Made by a program: the position numbers and the translations under genes. Positions 24,440-31,346 of a stretch of 64,000 nt of DNA are shown here, piece after piece. The stretch comes from a virus, in the IMG/VR virus record IMGVR_UViG_3300042945_001689, positions 44,125-108,124 of that record; one strand, 5' to 3'. The notes under the pieces were generated by a model. It saw nothing but the letters and a program-made list of their open reading frames with translations. It made no database searches and was not told the origin of the DNA. The stretch's first letter is position 1, and each line of letters opens with the position of its first letter.

Positions 24440-24633
24440 TGACACAGGAAAATTTTAAATATAGTTGGGAACGCTATACTATTTGGGATACCCCCGAAGT
24501 TTGGGAAGAACCATGCGGTGATGAAAGGGCTGAATTGAATGGCGTTGTGTCTTGGGAGTTAGAAGATGAAGAGCCATTTATTTCTTTAGAAGAAGATCCA
24601 GAAATGGAAGATTGGTTAATGAGTAATGTTTAA
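24439..24633 (+). CDS. Hypothetical acidic, Trp-rich protein
   Basis: 64 residues with seven Trp and a strongly acidic C-terminal half (ELEDEEPFISLEEDPEMEDW). Acidic small proteins of this kind can mimic DNA, but nothing proves it here. Confidence 0.55.
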   Translation: MTQENFKYSWERYTIWDTPEVWEEPCGDERAELNGVVSWELEDEEPFISLEEDPEMEDWLMSNV

Positions 24634-24727
24634 GATGTAAAATATAAAAACCCCCGCGGGCGATGTCCGATTTGTCCAGAATCTCCCAGGATTTGATTTC
24701 TAAGATTATTTATGATATTATTTTTAT
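24634..24727. other. Intergenic control region with promoter TTGATT-TATTAT
   Basis: CCCGCGGG (24653-24660), an exact ATGTCCGATTTGTCC (24663-24677), then TTGATT (24693-24698), 17 bases and TATTAT (24716-24721), six bases before the ATG at 24728. Confidence 0.65.
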
Positions 24728-24868
24728 ATGTGGAAAAAAACAAGCGAAGAGTTACGTAGAATACAAGAGTTACGTAGATCTAATGCTGCTACCCCTTTAC
24801 GGGACAAGTCTAAATATTCCCGAAAAAACAAGCATAAGAAACTTGACATTTATCTCCCTGAAAGGTAG
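24728..24868 (+). CDS. 46-residue basic protein, leaderless
   Basis: Reads MWKKTSEELRRIQELRRSN and ends KKLDIYLPER. A repeated ELRRIQ/ELRRS helix is followed by a Lys/Arg-rich tail, as in small nucleic-acid-binding proteins. It has a good promoter whose -10 lies six bases before the ATG, like other leaderless genes here. It ends inside the promoter of the next gene. A longer frame through the same DNA begins within the ATGTCC motif and is rejected. Confidence 0.55.
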   Translation: MWKKTSEELRRIQELRRSNAATPLRDKSKYSRKNKHKKLDIYLPER

Positions 24869-24871
24869 AAT
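24843..24871 (+). promoter_or_regulatory. Promoter of the GP88-like gene
   Basis: TTGACA, 17 bases, TAGAAT (24866-24871), then six bases to ATG. Confidence 0.75.
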
Positions 24872-24877
24872 ATTAAT

Positions 24878-25606
24878 ATGAACCCAACTCACACCCTGAA
24901 ACGCTCTAATGATAGGAAAGTAACTAATGCTGTCAGTCCTAATGGTAAGACTCCAACAATTGCTAACACCTTCGGACTACCCGCAGGCAAAGAGTACTCC
25001 TGTCCTGGAGAAACCCCTACCTGCAAAAAAGTCTGCTACGCAGGAAAACTTGAAAAGATCTACAAAGGCGTAAAAGCCGTACTATTACATAATTGGGATT
25101 TGCTAAGCAATGCAGATTTTGATACCCAGGTACAATTGATAGATGAAATGATTATTGATTTCAAGTCTGATTGTGTAAAGAAAGACGCTCCTATGCTATT
25201 CCGTATCCACTGGGACGGAGATTTCTTCAATGATCAATACACTCTGGCCTGGAAGACAGTAATTGAAAGACACGAAGATGTTCAATTTTGGGTATACACG
25301 AGAGTAGCAAGCGCTGCTAGGATTCTTAAGGATGTTTCTAATTTAGGATTATATTATTCTACAGACGGCGATAACAAAAATATTGCACAAGGTCTCTCGG
25401 AAGAAGGAATAAAACTAGCATATCTTTCTACTACATTTGCGTTAGGTAAGGAAGATATGCTAAACTTGATAGGTAAGTCAGCCGTCAAGTGTCCTGAGAA
25501 TAATAAAAAGATTCCCCTCATTTCTAAACAGGGGTCAGCGTGTGTTACTTGCGGTCAATGTGTATTTGAGCGTAATAATATCCTATTTTCTAGTACTAAG
25601 AAATGA
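24878..25606 (+). CDS. GP88-family phage protein
   Basis: 242 residues. The N-terminus (NDRKVTNAVSPNGKTPTIANTFGLPAGKEYSCPGETPTCKKVCYAGK, abbreviated from residues 11-57) follows the pattern of the actinophage gene product 88 family: GxTP, LPAG, CPG, CxxxCYA. A second Cys cluster (ACVTCGQC) is near the end. The cysteines suggest a metal centre. The family is widespread in phages, and its function is not established. The message appears leaderless (TAGAAT six bases before ATG). Confidence 0.75.
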   Translation: MNPTHTLKRSNDRKVTNAVSPNGKTPTIANTFGLPAGKEYSCPGETPTCKKVCYAGKLEKIYKGVKAVLLHNWDLLSNADFDTQVQLIDEMIIDFKSDCVKKDAPMLFRIHWDGDFFNDQYTLAWKTVIERHEDVQFWVYTRVASAARILKDVSNLGLYYSTDGDNKNIAQGLSEEGIKLAYLSTTFALGKEDMLNLIGKSAVKCPENNKKIPLISKQGSACVTCGQCVFERNNILFSSTKK

Positions 25607-25612
25607 GGAACT

Positions 25613-25678
25613 ATGGAAGTCCTAATTGTCCTATTTATCGGTATTGTCGTATTGTTGGCTGGCTTGGGACATAAGTGA
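25613..25678 (+). CDS. 21-residue hydrophobic peptide
   Basis: MEVLIVLFIGIVVLLAGLGHK: a single membrane span and nothing else. TGAGG stands before the ATG and the gene lies six bases after the GP88 stop. Real peptide or chance is uncertain. Confidence 0.4.
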   Translation: MEVLIVLFIGIVVLLAGLGHK

Positions 25679-25708
25679 TTTATCTCACACCAAAACTAGG
25701 CTCTACGA

Positions 25709-25738
25709 TTTGATATTTTCTAGCAACCCTGCTAGAAT
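25709..25738 (+). promoter_or_regulatory. Promoter
   Basis: TTGATA, 18 bases, TAGAAT (25733-25738), upstream of the gene at 25768. Confidence 0.6.
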
Positions 25739-25767
25739 TGTAATAACAACAAAAGAAAGGAAGCAAA

Positions 25768-25926
25768 ATGGCAAAGTCAGCACTATACAAAGTAGGCGAC
25801 ACCTATACCTCTCAAAAGAGCAAGGTAACAGGAACCATCTTGGAGATTTCTCCAAACTCATCTGGCTCGGTGCGAGTTAAACTAGATGTAGAGGGAAATA
25901 CCCGTTGGACAACTTGGAAGGCATAA
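25768..25926 (+). CDS. 52-residue SH3/OB-like small protein
   Basis: MAKSALYKVGDTYTSQ, then KVTGTILEISPNSSGSVRVKLDVEG and a final WTTWKA: a compact beta-barrel-like pattern. GAAAGG ribosome site. Followed by the first TGAGCA-TGCTCA stem-loop. Confidence 0.6.
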   Translation: MAKSALYKVGDTYTSQKSKVTGTILEISPNSSGSVRVKLDVEGNTRWTTWKA

Positions 25927-25957
25927 GCCTTTAGGTTTAGCAAACGCTAACCAGACC

Positions 25958-25983
25958 TGAGCAAGTCTAGGATAAACTGCTCA
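25958..25983 (+). repeat. TGAGCA...TAAACTGCTCA stem-loop, copy 1
   Basis: TGAGCA, 14 bases ending TAAAC, TGCTCA, flanked by CC on the left and CC on the right. It lies between two genes on the same strand. Confidence 0.7.
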
Positions 25984-26013
25984 CCAAACCCCTTACCCGA
26001 AAGGAACCCAAAT

Positions 26014-26436
26014 ATGGCACGACAGAAAGCAATCTCAGTAAAAATTGCAACAAGCAAAGTAATCAAGGCACTAGAAACTCGTCTAGCAGAACTAGAAAAG
26101 AACTATGCCTCACAAGAAGCCAATGAAGCAAAGTATCAGAAGGCTTACAAGAATTGGCAGAAAGAACTACAAGAGTTCGCTATTGCTAATATCAAGAAGG
26201 CAGAAAACTTCCGCACATCATATCGTTCTTGGAATAAGACCTTGAACATTGACTACGACATCATCACAAACGAGGACTCTTTACCAAAAGAGCCTGAGCG
26301 TGATTTTGAGCAACTCCATCAACACAGTTATCGTGAGATGAAAGAGGAAATGGAAAATGCTATCCGTATTCTCAAAATGACAGATGAGGAAGTTGTAAGC
26401 ACATCAACTTACAATGCTATTTCTCGTTATCTTTAA
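26014..26436 (+). CDS. Coiled-coil protein
   Basis: 140 residues, nearly all charged helix: KVIKALETRLAELEKNY, then KAYKNWQKELQEF and REMKEEMENAIRIL. No enzymatic motif. It probably forms a dimer or binds a partner. GAAAGGA ribosome site. It lies between stem-loop copies 1 and 2. Confidence 0.6.
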   Translation: MARQKAISVKIATSKVIKALETRLAELEKNYASQEANEAKYQKAYKNWQKELQEFAIANIKKAENFRTSYRSWNKTLNIDYDIITNEDSLPKEPERDFEQLHQHSYREMKEEMENAIRILKMTDEEVVSTSTYNAISRYL

Positions 26437-26488
26437 CAAGATAGGCACACGGATAATTTAATTATCTATACGCCTTAGTTAAATCTCC

Positions 26489-26511
26489 TGAGTATGAGGC
26501 TAAACTGCTCA
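26489..26511 (+). repeat. TGAGCA-type stem-loop, copy 2
   Basis: TGAGTA, 11 bases ending TAAAC, TGCTCA; one G-T wobble in the stem. Confidence 0.7.
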
Positions 26512-26573
26512 CCAACTTTCATCTCTGCTAAGCCCCAGGCCATGATGCGTGGGTATGCCTGAGATGATCTTCC

Positions 26574-26596
26574 TGAGCATGAGGTTAAACTGCTCA
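26574..26596 (+). repeat. TGAGCA-type stem-loop, copy 3
   Basis: TGAGCA-TGAGGTTAAAC-TGCTCA followed by TTTTTG, so this copy could also end transcription. Confidence 0.7.
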
Positions 26597-26615
26597 TTTT
26601 TGCCCCGCGGGGGAT

Positions 26616-26631
26616 TGTGATAAACATCACA
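26616..26631. promoter_or_regulatory. CRP/GlxR-like operator, perfect
   Basis: TGTGA-TAAACA-TCACA, centred about 80 bases before the expected transcription start. Confidence 0.6.
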
Positions 26632-26674
26632 TTCTTAAAAAATGTCCAGAAACGCCCAATTTAAGATTAGACAA

Positions 26675-26696
26675 TGTCAGCCCTATCCGCTAGAAT
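26675..26696 (+). promoter_or_regulatory. TGTCAG-type promoter
   Basis: TGTCAG, ten bases, TAGAAT; a TAGACA also lies 17 bases from the -10. Confidence 0.6.
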
Positions 26697-26727
26697 TATA
26701 TTAACAACAACGAAAGGAACAACCCCT

Positions 26728-27021
26728 ATGGCAAATATGAAGAAAATTATGGATGCAACAAATGATGCTATCCATACTAATGAAATTTCAGATGAGGCTT
26801 CAGGTCTTGTAGCAACTATCGCAGAAGGTCTGCCACTTGATGTAATTATCAAAGAGTTATACCAATACTCGCAAGCCTTATCTGCTATGGTACTAACAAA
26901 AGTTTTGCACACCATGTATGATGCCGAAACTATTGAGAACATGATAGATGGCTACCAAGATGAACTTACCGCAGAAATGTTTGATGAGATTGAAAACTAT
27001 CTTCAGAAAGAAGGAAACTAA
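26728..27021 (+). CDS. Hypothetical helical acidic protein
   Basis: 97 residues from the ATG after GAAAGGA; a longer frame would begin inside the promoter. Helical and acidic throughout (EIENYLQKEGN end). No family recognised. Confidence 0.6.
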   Translation: MANMKKIMDATNDAIHTNEISDEASGLVATIAEGLPLDVIIKELYQYSQALSAMVLTKVLHTMYDAETIENMIDGYQDELTAEMFDEIENYLQKEGN

Positions 27022-27022
27022 T

Positions 27023-27424
27023 ATGCCTATTCCAGATAACTCGTGTCTAGTAACTATCAACTCACTAAATGAGGAGATTGCTTTACTAAAATCACAACTA
27101 GGAGATGCTCTTAGTAACTCACAAAGACACTATGAATACTATGAAAAACTGCAAAACTCTATTCGTTATTTCTTTGAGAGCAATCGTAGTGATGCTACTT
27201 GTGAGTTTGACATTGACAATGTAAATGCTTTCCTTGCTGAAAATAGCATTGAACCGCTAAAGCGTGAGTATCGTGTTGAGTTCCGAATTGAAGGAACAAT
27301 TCTTGTGGAAGCAGAAAACGAAGATGAAGCACAAGATATAGTAAATGAACTTGATGTAACGCATTGGACTGCTGAAGTTGAAAATTTTGAAGCAGAAGCA
27401 ACTAATGTAGAAGCAACCTACTAG
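27023..27424 (+). CDS. Hypothetical protein with coiled coil and beta domain
   Basis: 133 residues. The N-terminal half is coiled coil (LNEEIALLKSQLGDAL), and the C-terminal half has YRVEFRIEGTILVEAENEDEAQDIV, a ferredoxin-like pattern found in many small phage proteins, ending in an acidic tail. It starts two bases after the upstream stop with AAGGA before it. Confidence 0.6.
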   Translation: MPIPDNSCLVTINSLNEEIALLKSQLGDALSNSQRHYEYYEKLQNSIRYFFESNRSDATCEFDIDNVNAFLAENSIEPLKREYRVEFRIEGTILVEAENEDEAQDIVNELDVTHWTAEVENFEAEATNVEATY

Positions 27425-27447
27425 TTTTTCCGTAGGGGAAAAAGTCC

Positions 27448-27470
27448 TGAGCATGACTAAAAACTGCTCA
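27448..27470 (+). repeat. TGAGCA-type stem-loop, copy 4
   Basis: TGAGCA-TGACTAAAAAC-TGCTCA, directly before CCCGCGGG. Confidence 0.7.
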
Positions 27471-27483
27471 CCACCCGCGGGGG

Positions 27484-27499
27484 TGTGACATTGATCACA
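27484..27499. promoter_or_regulatory. CRP/GlxR-like operator, perfect
   Basis: TGTGA-CATTGA-TCACA, centred about 80 bases before the expected start of transcription of the DUF932 gene. Confidence 0.6.
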
Positions 27500-27536
27500 G
27501 TGTGTTCTTTATCACATAACGATATTTTAGGATGAT

Positions 27537-27565
27537 TTGACTTTGACTTTGATTTACGATAAAAT
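27537..27565 (+). promoter_or_regulatory. Promoter of the DUF932 gene
   Basis: TTGACT, 17 bases, TAAAAT (27560-27565). Confidence 0.7.
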
Positions 27566-27592
27566 TAGAATATCAACTGAAAGGATAAAAAT

Positions 27593-28573
27593 ATGGCTCA
27601 TGAAATCGAAATAATCAACGGTGAGGCTTCTTTTGCTTCATTGCGTGAACCTGCGTGGCATGGTTTAGGTACCGTGTTTACAGAAGAGAAAACAACTAGC
27701 GAAATGCTAGAGTTAGCAAATCTGCAAGACTGGAATGTAAGATTAGAAGAGGTCGAGGCTCCTGCTACTCTAACATCAGACAAAAATTATTTCTATGTAG
27801 TACGAAATAATCCCGTAATCGAAAATCAAAACGATATTTTAGGTATTGTTGGAGAACGTTACAATGTATTGCAAAATGAACAACTATTTGATTTTGCAGA
27901 TGCAATGCTAGATGGTGGACGATGGGAAACCGCTGGCTCACTACGAGGTGGACGTGTAGTATTTGGTAGCCTTGCACTAGATCGTGAAACCGTACTAGAC
28001 CCTAATGGCGTTGCAGATAAAATCAACACCTATCTGATAGTCAATACATCACACGATGGTTCTATCTCAATTCAAGCAAGCGTTACCCCCGTACGTGTAG
28101 TGTGCGCTAACACATTGAACTTTGCTTTGCGTAGTGTAAAGCAATCCTTCAAGATTCGCCACACACAAACTGCTAATGGTAAAGTACAATCCGCTAAGAC
28201 TGCTCTAGGTATTGCTAACGCATACATGGACGACTTTAGCGTTATGGCAAACAAGATGATTCAGACTGAATTATCCGCTAAGCAATTCAACGATATTCTT
28301 CTCACCGCTTACCCTAAGCCTGATAAGGATTCTAAGCAAGCCCTAACCAAGTGGACAAATAAAATTGACACTCTCAATGATATTTACACTGGCGAATTCA
28401 ATCACATGATTTCGGGTAATGCGTGGGGCGCTCTTAATGCAATGACTGAACGCATTGACTGGTTCAGAGGTCAAGGTGAAACTAAGTTAGCAGCAGCAAG
28501 TGGTTTTGATGTTGCGACTAATGCAGAAAAAAATCGTTTAATGAAAATCGTAAATGATTTTGTAGCAGCGTAA
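27593..28573 (+). CDS. DUF932 (phage/plasmid-like TIGR03299) protein
   Basis: 326 residues. Recognised by the opening (REPAWHGLGT), the YFYVVRNNPV and ERYNVLQNEQLFDF blocks, the VTPVRVVCANTLNFAL core and the WFRGQGE-x-LAAASGFDVA end. This family occurs in many phages and plasmids. It has been linked to replication or recombination loci, but no activity is established. It is expressed alone from its own promoter and is followed by stem-loop copy 5 and tRNA-Asp. Confidence 0.8.
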   Translation: MAHEIEIINGEASFASLREPAWHGLGTVFTEEKTTSEMLELANLQDWNVRLEEVEAPATLTSDKNYFYVVRNNPVIENQNDILGIVGERYNVLQNEQLFDFADAMLDGGRWETAGSLRGGRVVFGSLALDRETVLDPNGVADKINTYLIVNTSHDGSISIQASVTPVRVVCANTLNFALRSVKQSFKIRHTQTANGKVQSAKTALGIANAYMDDFSVMANKMIQTELSAKQFNDILLTAYPKPDKDSKQALTKWTNKIDTLNDIYTGEFNHMISGNAWGALNAMTERIDWFRGQGETKLAAASGFDVATNAEKNRLMKIVNDFVAA

Positions 28574-28583
28574 ATAAATATCC

Positions 28584-28606
28584 TGAGCATGATATAAAAC
28601 TGCTCA
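28584..28606 (+). repeat. TGAGCA-type stem-loop, copy 5
   Basis: TGAGCA-TGATATAAAAC-TGCTCA, four bases before the tRNA-Asp gene. Confidence 0.7.
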
Positions 28607-28609
28607 TCT

Positions 28610-28683
28610 GATTCCATAGATCAATTGGTTAGATCGCCACCCTGTCACGGTGGAGGTTGCGGGTTCAAGTCCCGTTGGAATCG
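28610..28683 (+). tRNA. tRNA-Asp (GTC)
   Basis: Acceptor GATTCCA/TGGAATC, anticodon loop CTGTCAC on a CCACC/GGTGG stem, T-arm GCGGGTTCAAGTCCCGT. CCA is encoded at 28684-28686. Confidence 0.93.
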
Positions 28684-28825
28684 CCAAAGGTTGGTGCAAC
28701 ACCCGCGGGGTTATCCACAGGTTATTCACATGATGAACGGTAAATCAAATTTTAAATCTAAAACATACTTTTTCCCTTTATTAAGAAGAGTTGACTTTTT
28801 CCTGGAATCAGGGTAAAATATTAAT
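28684..28825. other. Intergenic region with two DnaA boxes and promoter
   Basis: CCCGCGGG (28702-28709), DnaA boxes TTATCCACA (28711-28719) and TTATTCACA (28722-28730), promoter 28791-28819. Confidence 0.65.
28791..28819 (+). promoter_or_regulatory. Promoter of the operon 28826-29581
   Basis: TTGACT, 17 bases, TAAAAT, then six bases to ATG. Confidence 0.75.
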
Positions 28826-29044
28826 ATGACCCAAAAAGTTGCAATTTACGAAATGAATTACTCTTGCTCTCCTGGCGGTATTGACTGCTGGGAAGCAACC
28901 ATTCAAGGTTATGGTACTAGTACTACTGCCTCTGACTTTAAAAATGCTGGAGAGGCTCTTAATTGGGTACTTGACAGATACCCTGACGAAATGTTAGAAT
29001 TGGTAGTAACTTCAATTCCTGCCTACGAAAAGGAATATGTATGA
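28826..29044 (+). CDS. Hypothetical 72-residue protein
   Basis: MTQKVAIYEMNYSCSPGG then WEATIQGYGTST and GEALNWVLDRYPDEM: a small alpha/beta protein. Leaderless start. First gene of a four-gene operon. Confidence 0.6.
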   Translation: MTQKVAIYEMNYSCSPGGIDCWEATIQGYGTSTTASDFKNAGEALNWVLDRYPDEMLELVVTSIPAYEKEYV

Positions 29045-29205
29045 CCCAAACAACCTACAAACCTTATACTATAAATGAACTAGTCATGGCTATCTATGAA
29101 GATAACCTATCACATTTTGAATTTATGGAAAACATGAATGGGGGAGACTGTGATTGTTCTCTCCATAATACTATGAATACTATTGTTGAATACTGGGGAG
29201 AATAA
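29041..29205 (+). CDS. 54-residue hypothetical protein
   Basis: MTQTTYKPYTINELVMA; it starts in an ATGA overlap and ends in TAATG, so it is coupled on both sides. DCDCS could bind metal. Confidence 0.55.
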   Translation: MTQTTYKPYTINELVMAIYEDNLSHFEFMENMNGGDCDCSLHNTMNTIVEYWGE

Positions 29206-29480
29206 TGGGACGTAATCTAGCAGAAGAGTTAGCAAGCAATTCTTTATTGGATGAGATTAAATTAGATAATGCTATAGCGATACACTTACGGGGTAATCAC
29301 TATCCCCCGATTCCTTTGACTATGGTCCAGCCATGTATCGAAGCAATTGACGCATATTGGGATGAGGATTTAGACCATATGATTGATCTGCCAGAGGGCG
29401 TCTTCTATCGTGGTAGTGACAAGGCTCCTGCTTGGGCCATTATTGAATCACATCATCTTGGCGCTTGGTGTGCAGATTGA
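29205..29480 (+). CDS. Conserved actinophage-type protein, 91 residues
   Basis: LAEELASNSLLDEIKLDNAIAIHL then MVQPCIEAIDAYWDEDL and a C-terminal YRGSDKAPAWAIIESHHLGAW. No assigned function. Confidence 0.55.
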   Translation: MGRNLAEELASNSLLDEIKLDNAIAIHLRGNHYPPIPLTMVQPCIEAIDAYWDEDLDHMIDLPEGVFYRGSDKAPAWAIIESHHLGAWCAD

Positions 29481-29581
29481 GGTGTACCTCATGTGGAAGT
29501 AAGATAACCTTTGAAAGCCAGGATGAAAGAGGATTCTGGTCCTGCCAGGATTGTGGGCAACCTACAGAAGAAGAGGGTTGA
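29477..29581 (+). CDS. 34-residue zinc ribbon with TTG start
   Basis: Begins with TTG inside TTGA, overlapping the upstream stop. The product is MRCTSCGSKITFES then WSCQDCGQPTEEEG: two C-x2-C knuckles, a minimal zinc ribbon. The overlap and the intact Cys pairs support it despite its size. Confidence 0.5.
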   Translation: MRCTSCGSKITFESQDERGFWSCQDCGQPTEEEG

Positions 29582-29597
29582 CCTTATTAAGAAATGC

Positions 29598-29626
29598 TTG
29601 ACATTTTCCCCAAAACCTGCTAAAAT
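29598..29626 (+). promoter_or_regulatory. Promoter of the operon 29658-30887
   Basis: TTGACA, 17 bases, TAAAAT (29621-29626). Confidence 0.75.
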
Positions 29627-29657
29627 TTAATTACGAACCAAGTAGAAAGAACCCGAA

Positions 29658-29885
29658 ATGAAAACATCAAGACTAGACCCATACTTACAAAAACAAGTTG
29701 AACTAGGCTCATCTGGCATAGACATTATGCATGGAGCATTAAAGACTATTATGCATGAGTTTGAAAACAAAACCTTTGAGGACAAATCATATGAAGAAGG
29801 ATATATGGATTGTCTTGTTGACCTATACAGTTTGACCTACGATATCTCATTTGCTATCATGGATAATGAGAGAAAGGATACGTAA
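29658..29885 (+). CDS. Hypothetical 75-residue protein
   Basis: Helical: LGSSGIDIMHGALKTIMHEFENK and YEEGYMDCLVDLYSLTYDI. Start after AGAAAG. Ends in TAATG overlap. Confidence 0.55.
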   Translation: MKTSRLDPYLQKQVELGSSGIDIMHGALKTIMHEFENKTFEDKSYEEGYMDCLVDLYSLTYDISFAIMDNERKDT

Positions 29886-30058
29886 TGGCAACATATCGTT
29901 TTATGACTGGTACTTGGTATGAGATTACCCTGCCAGATAACAAGGTAGATTTAGAGGGTTATTTCCCTGAAGAGTTACATGATGCATACTTTGATAACTG
30001 TCTACCCGAAGATGTTCAAGTATACGAAGTTGAAGCGGACCATATATGGGACAATTGA
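29885..30058 (+). CDS. 57-residue hypothetical protein
   Basis: MATYRFMTGTWYEITLPDN, acidic middle, ending EVEADHIWDN. It is beta-rich at the start and coupled to both neighbours by overlaps. Confidence 0.55.
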   Translation: MATYRFMTGTWYEITLPDNKVDLEGYFPEELHDAYFDNCLPEDVQVYEVEADHIWDN

Positions 30059-30240
30059 TTGAGTATATTAAGATACATCTAATTAGTTTAAGACAAGATT
30101 GGGAAGATGCTATTAATAACATAGACCTAATTGATTCTGAGTACCATCCTTCTGATGATTATTTTGAAGGAGCAATTGAGGCAACAGAGCACCTGTTGTC
30201 AGTGGCAGAAGGTATACTTAATGGTGGAGAGGATAGATAA
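30046..30240 (+). CDS. Hypothetical helical protein
   Basis: 64 residues from ATG. An in-frame TTG at 30055 within TTGA would fit the overlap style of this operon and may be the true start. Acidic, with two helices. Confidence 0.5.
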   Translation: MGQLIEYIKIHLISLRQDWEDAINNIDLIDSEYHPSDDYFEGAIEATEHLLSVAEGILNGGEDR

Positions 30241-30887
30241 TGCCAAATTGGGTATACAATCAGGTATCTATCAAGGGACCTGAGAATCAGATAGCAGATA
30301 TCAAGGAACAACTTAATCAACCATATACTAGTATTCAAGATAACTACAATCATGAAACTAAAAAATGGGAGAAAAAAGAGTTTGCATATAGTAATCCTAT
30401 ATTTGCATTTTGGAATATCCATCGACCATTAGACATGAAAACATATAATTTGCAAGAAGACCCCAATGCAGATAAAACTAAACTATTTGATGGCAATAAC
30501 TGGTATAACTGGAATGTTCGTGAGTGGGGTACTAAATGGGATGTTGGACTTAGAGACGATGAAAGATTTACTGATACTGAGTTAATAGAAGAGACTAGTG
30601 GTTCATTAGTTTATTCTATACATACCGCTTGGGCTCCCCCTGTTCCTGCCATCCAAAAATTATCTAAGTTTGTGCCTGATTGTATTGTTACTCTTACCTA
30701 TCAAGAAGAGCAAGGCTGGGGTGGCGAGGTAATTTATCTTGATGGCTTGGCTGTTATTGAGAAAGAATACGACTCTCTATGCAATGAGTGCGATGCAGAA
30801 AACACTATGGAATACTGTGAGCATTGCGAAGTTGAGACATGCACTGCTTGCGCCTTTCCTTCCTGTACCCATTTAGTACAGGCATAG
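30240..30887 (+). CDS. Api92/DUF1281-like protein with Cys-rich tail
   Basis: 215 residues. The opening MPNWVYNQVSIKG and the later WNVREWGTKWD and YSIHTAWAPPVPAIQKLS blocks match the Api92-like/DUF1281 family with a ferredoxin-like fold. The last 35 residues are a separate zinc-type module (CNEC, CEHC, CTAC, PSCTH). Function unknown; the family is frequent in phages and plasmids. Confidence 0.7.
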   Translation: MPNWVYNQVSIKGPENQIADIKEQLNQPYTSIQDNYNHETKKWEKKEFAYSNPIFAFWNIHRPLDMKTYNLQEDPNADKTKLFDGNNWYNWNVREWGTKWDVGLRDDERFTDTELIEETSGSLVYSIHTAWAPPVPAIQKLSKFVPDCIVTLTYQEEQGWGGEVIYLDGLAVIEKEYDSLCNECDAENTMEYCEHCEVETCTACAFPSCTHLVQA

Positions 30888-30888
30888 G

Positions 30889-30917
30889 TTGACAAACTGC
30901 AGCGGTAACGGTAGAAT
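30889..30917 (+). promoter_or_regulatory. Promoter
   Basis: TTGACA, 17 bases, TAGAAT (30912-30917), upstream of 30950. Confidence 0.75.
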
Positions 30918-30949
30918 ATATATACAACTAAAACTATGAGAGGATAGCA

Positions 30950-31315
30950 ATGGGAGATAGAACTAATTTTCACTTTAAAGTAAATGAAGACACCTTGACT
31001 TTGTACAGTCACTGGGGTGGTACCTGGCGTAAACAAGATTTGGCTCGTGCACTGAGTGTAGCAATGCCACGAATCCAAATGGGAGATATCGACTATGCAT
31101 TGCGTGTTTGTATCTCACAATTGATTGGAGCAGATTGGAATCAGGAAACTGGTTTTGGTCTACGCATTAATAACCCGCAGGGTGCTGAAGAAGAATATGG
31201 ATTTTTAGAAATCAACTTTAACAATGGCACAGTCCAGGATGATGACATTGTCAAGCCAATCCAGGAATTCATTTCCTACCACTTGACACAAGCAGCAACA
31301 ACTGCTACAATTTAA
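30950..31315 (+). CDS. Hypothetical 121-residue protein
   Basis: MGDRTNFHFKVNEDTLTLYSHWGGTW then a helix and GFLEINFNNGTV: an alpha/beta fold. I have seen this opening in small actinophage proteins, without a known role. GAGGA ribosome site. Confidence 0.6.
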   Translation: MGDRTNFHFKVNEDTLTLYSHWGGTWRKQDLARALSVAMPRIQMGDIDYALRVCISQLIGADWNQETGFGLRINNPQGAEEEYGFLEINFNNGTVQDDDIVKPIQEFISYHLTQAATTATI

Positions 31316-31346
31316 TAACCACAACCCTAACCGAAAGGAGCCAGCA

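Larger units (their letters stand above)
26437..26727. other. Intergenic region with two stem-loops, CCCGCGGG, CRP-like site and promoter
   Basis: Stem-loops at 26489-26511 and 26574-26596 (the second followed by TTTTT), CCCGCGGG (26604-26611), a perfect CRP-like site (26616-26631), a TGTCC motif and the promoter 26675-26696. Confidence 0.7.
27425..27592. other. Intergenic region with stem-loop, CCCGCGGG, CRP-like site and promoter
   Basis: Stem-loop 27448-27470, CCCGCGGG 27474-27481, CRP-like site 27484-27499, promoter 27537-27565, in the same order as 26574-26696. Confidence 0.7.

Noticed and set aside
24663-24881. 72-codon frame beginning at the ATG of ATGTCCGATTTGTCC
   Set aside because: The start lies in a repeated intergenic motif and the frame covers a promoter; a 46-codon frame with a matching promoter fits better.
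25626-25880. 84-codon frame
   Set aside because: It overlaps a promoter and the better supported 52-codon gene at 25768 in another frame.
28625-28816. 63-codon frame across tRNA-Asp
   Set aside because: It runs through a complete tRNA and two DnaA boxes.
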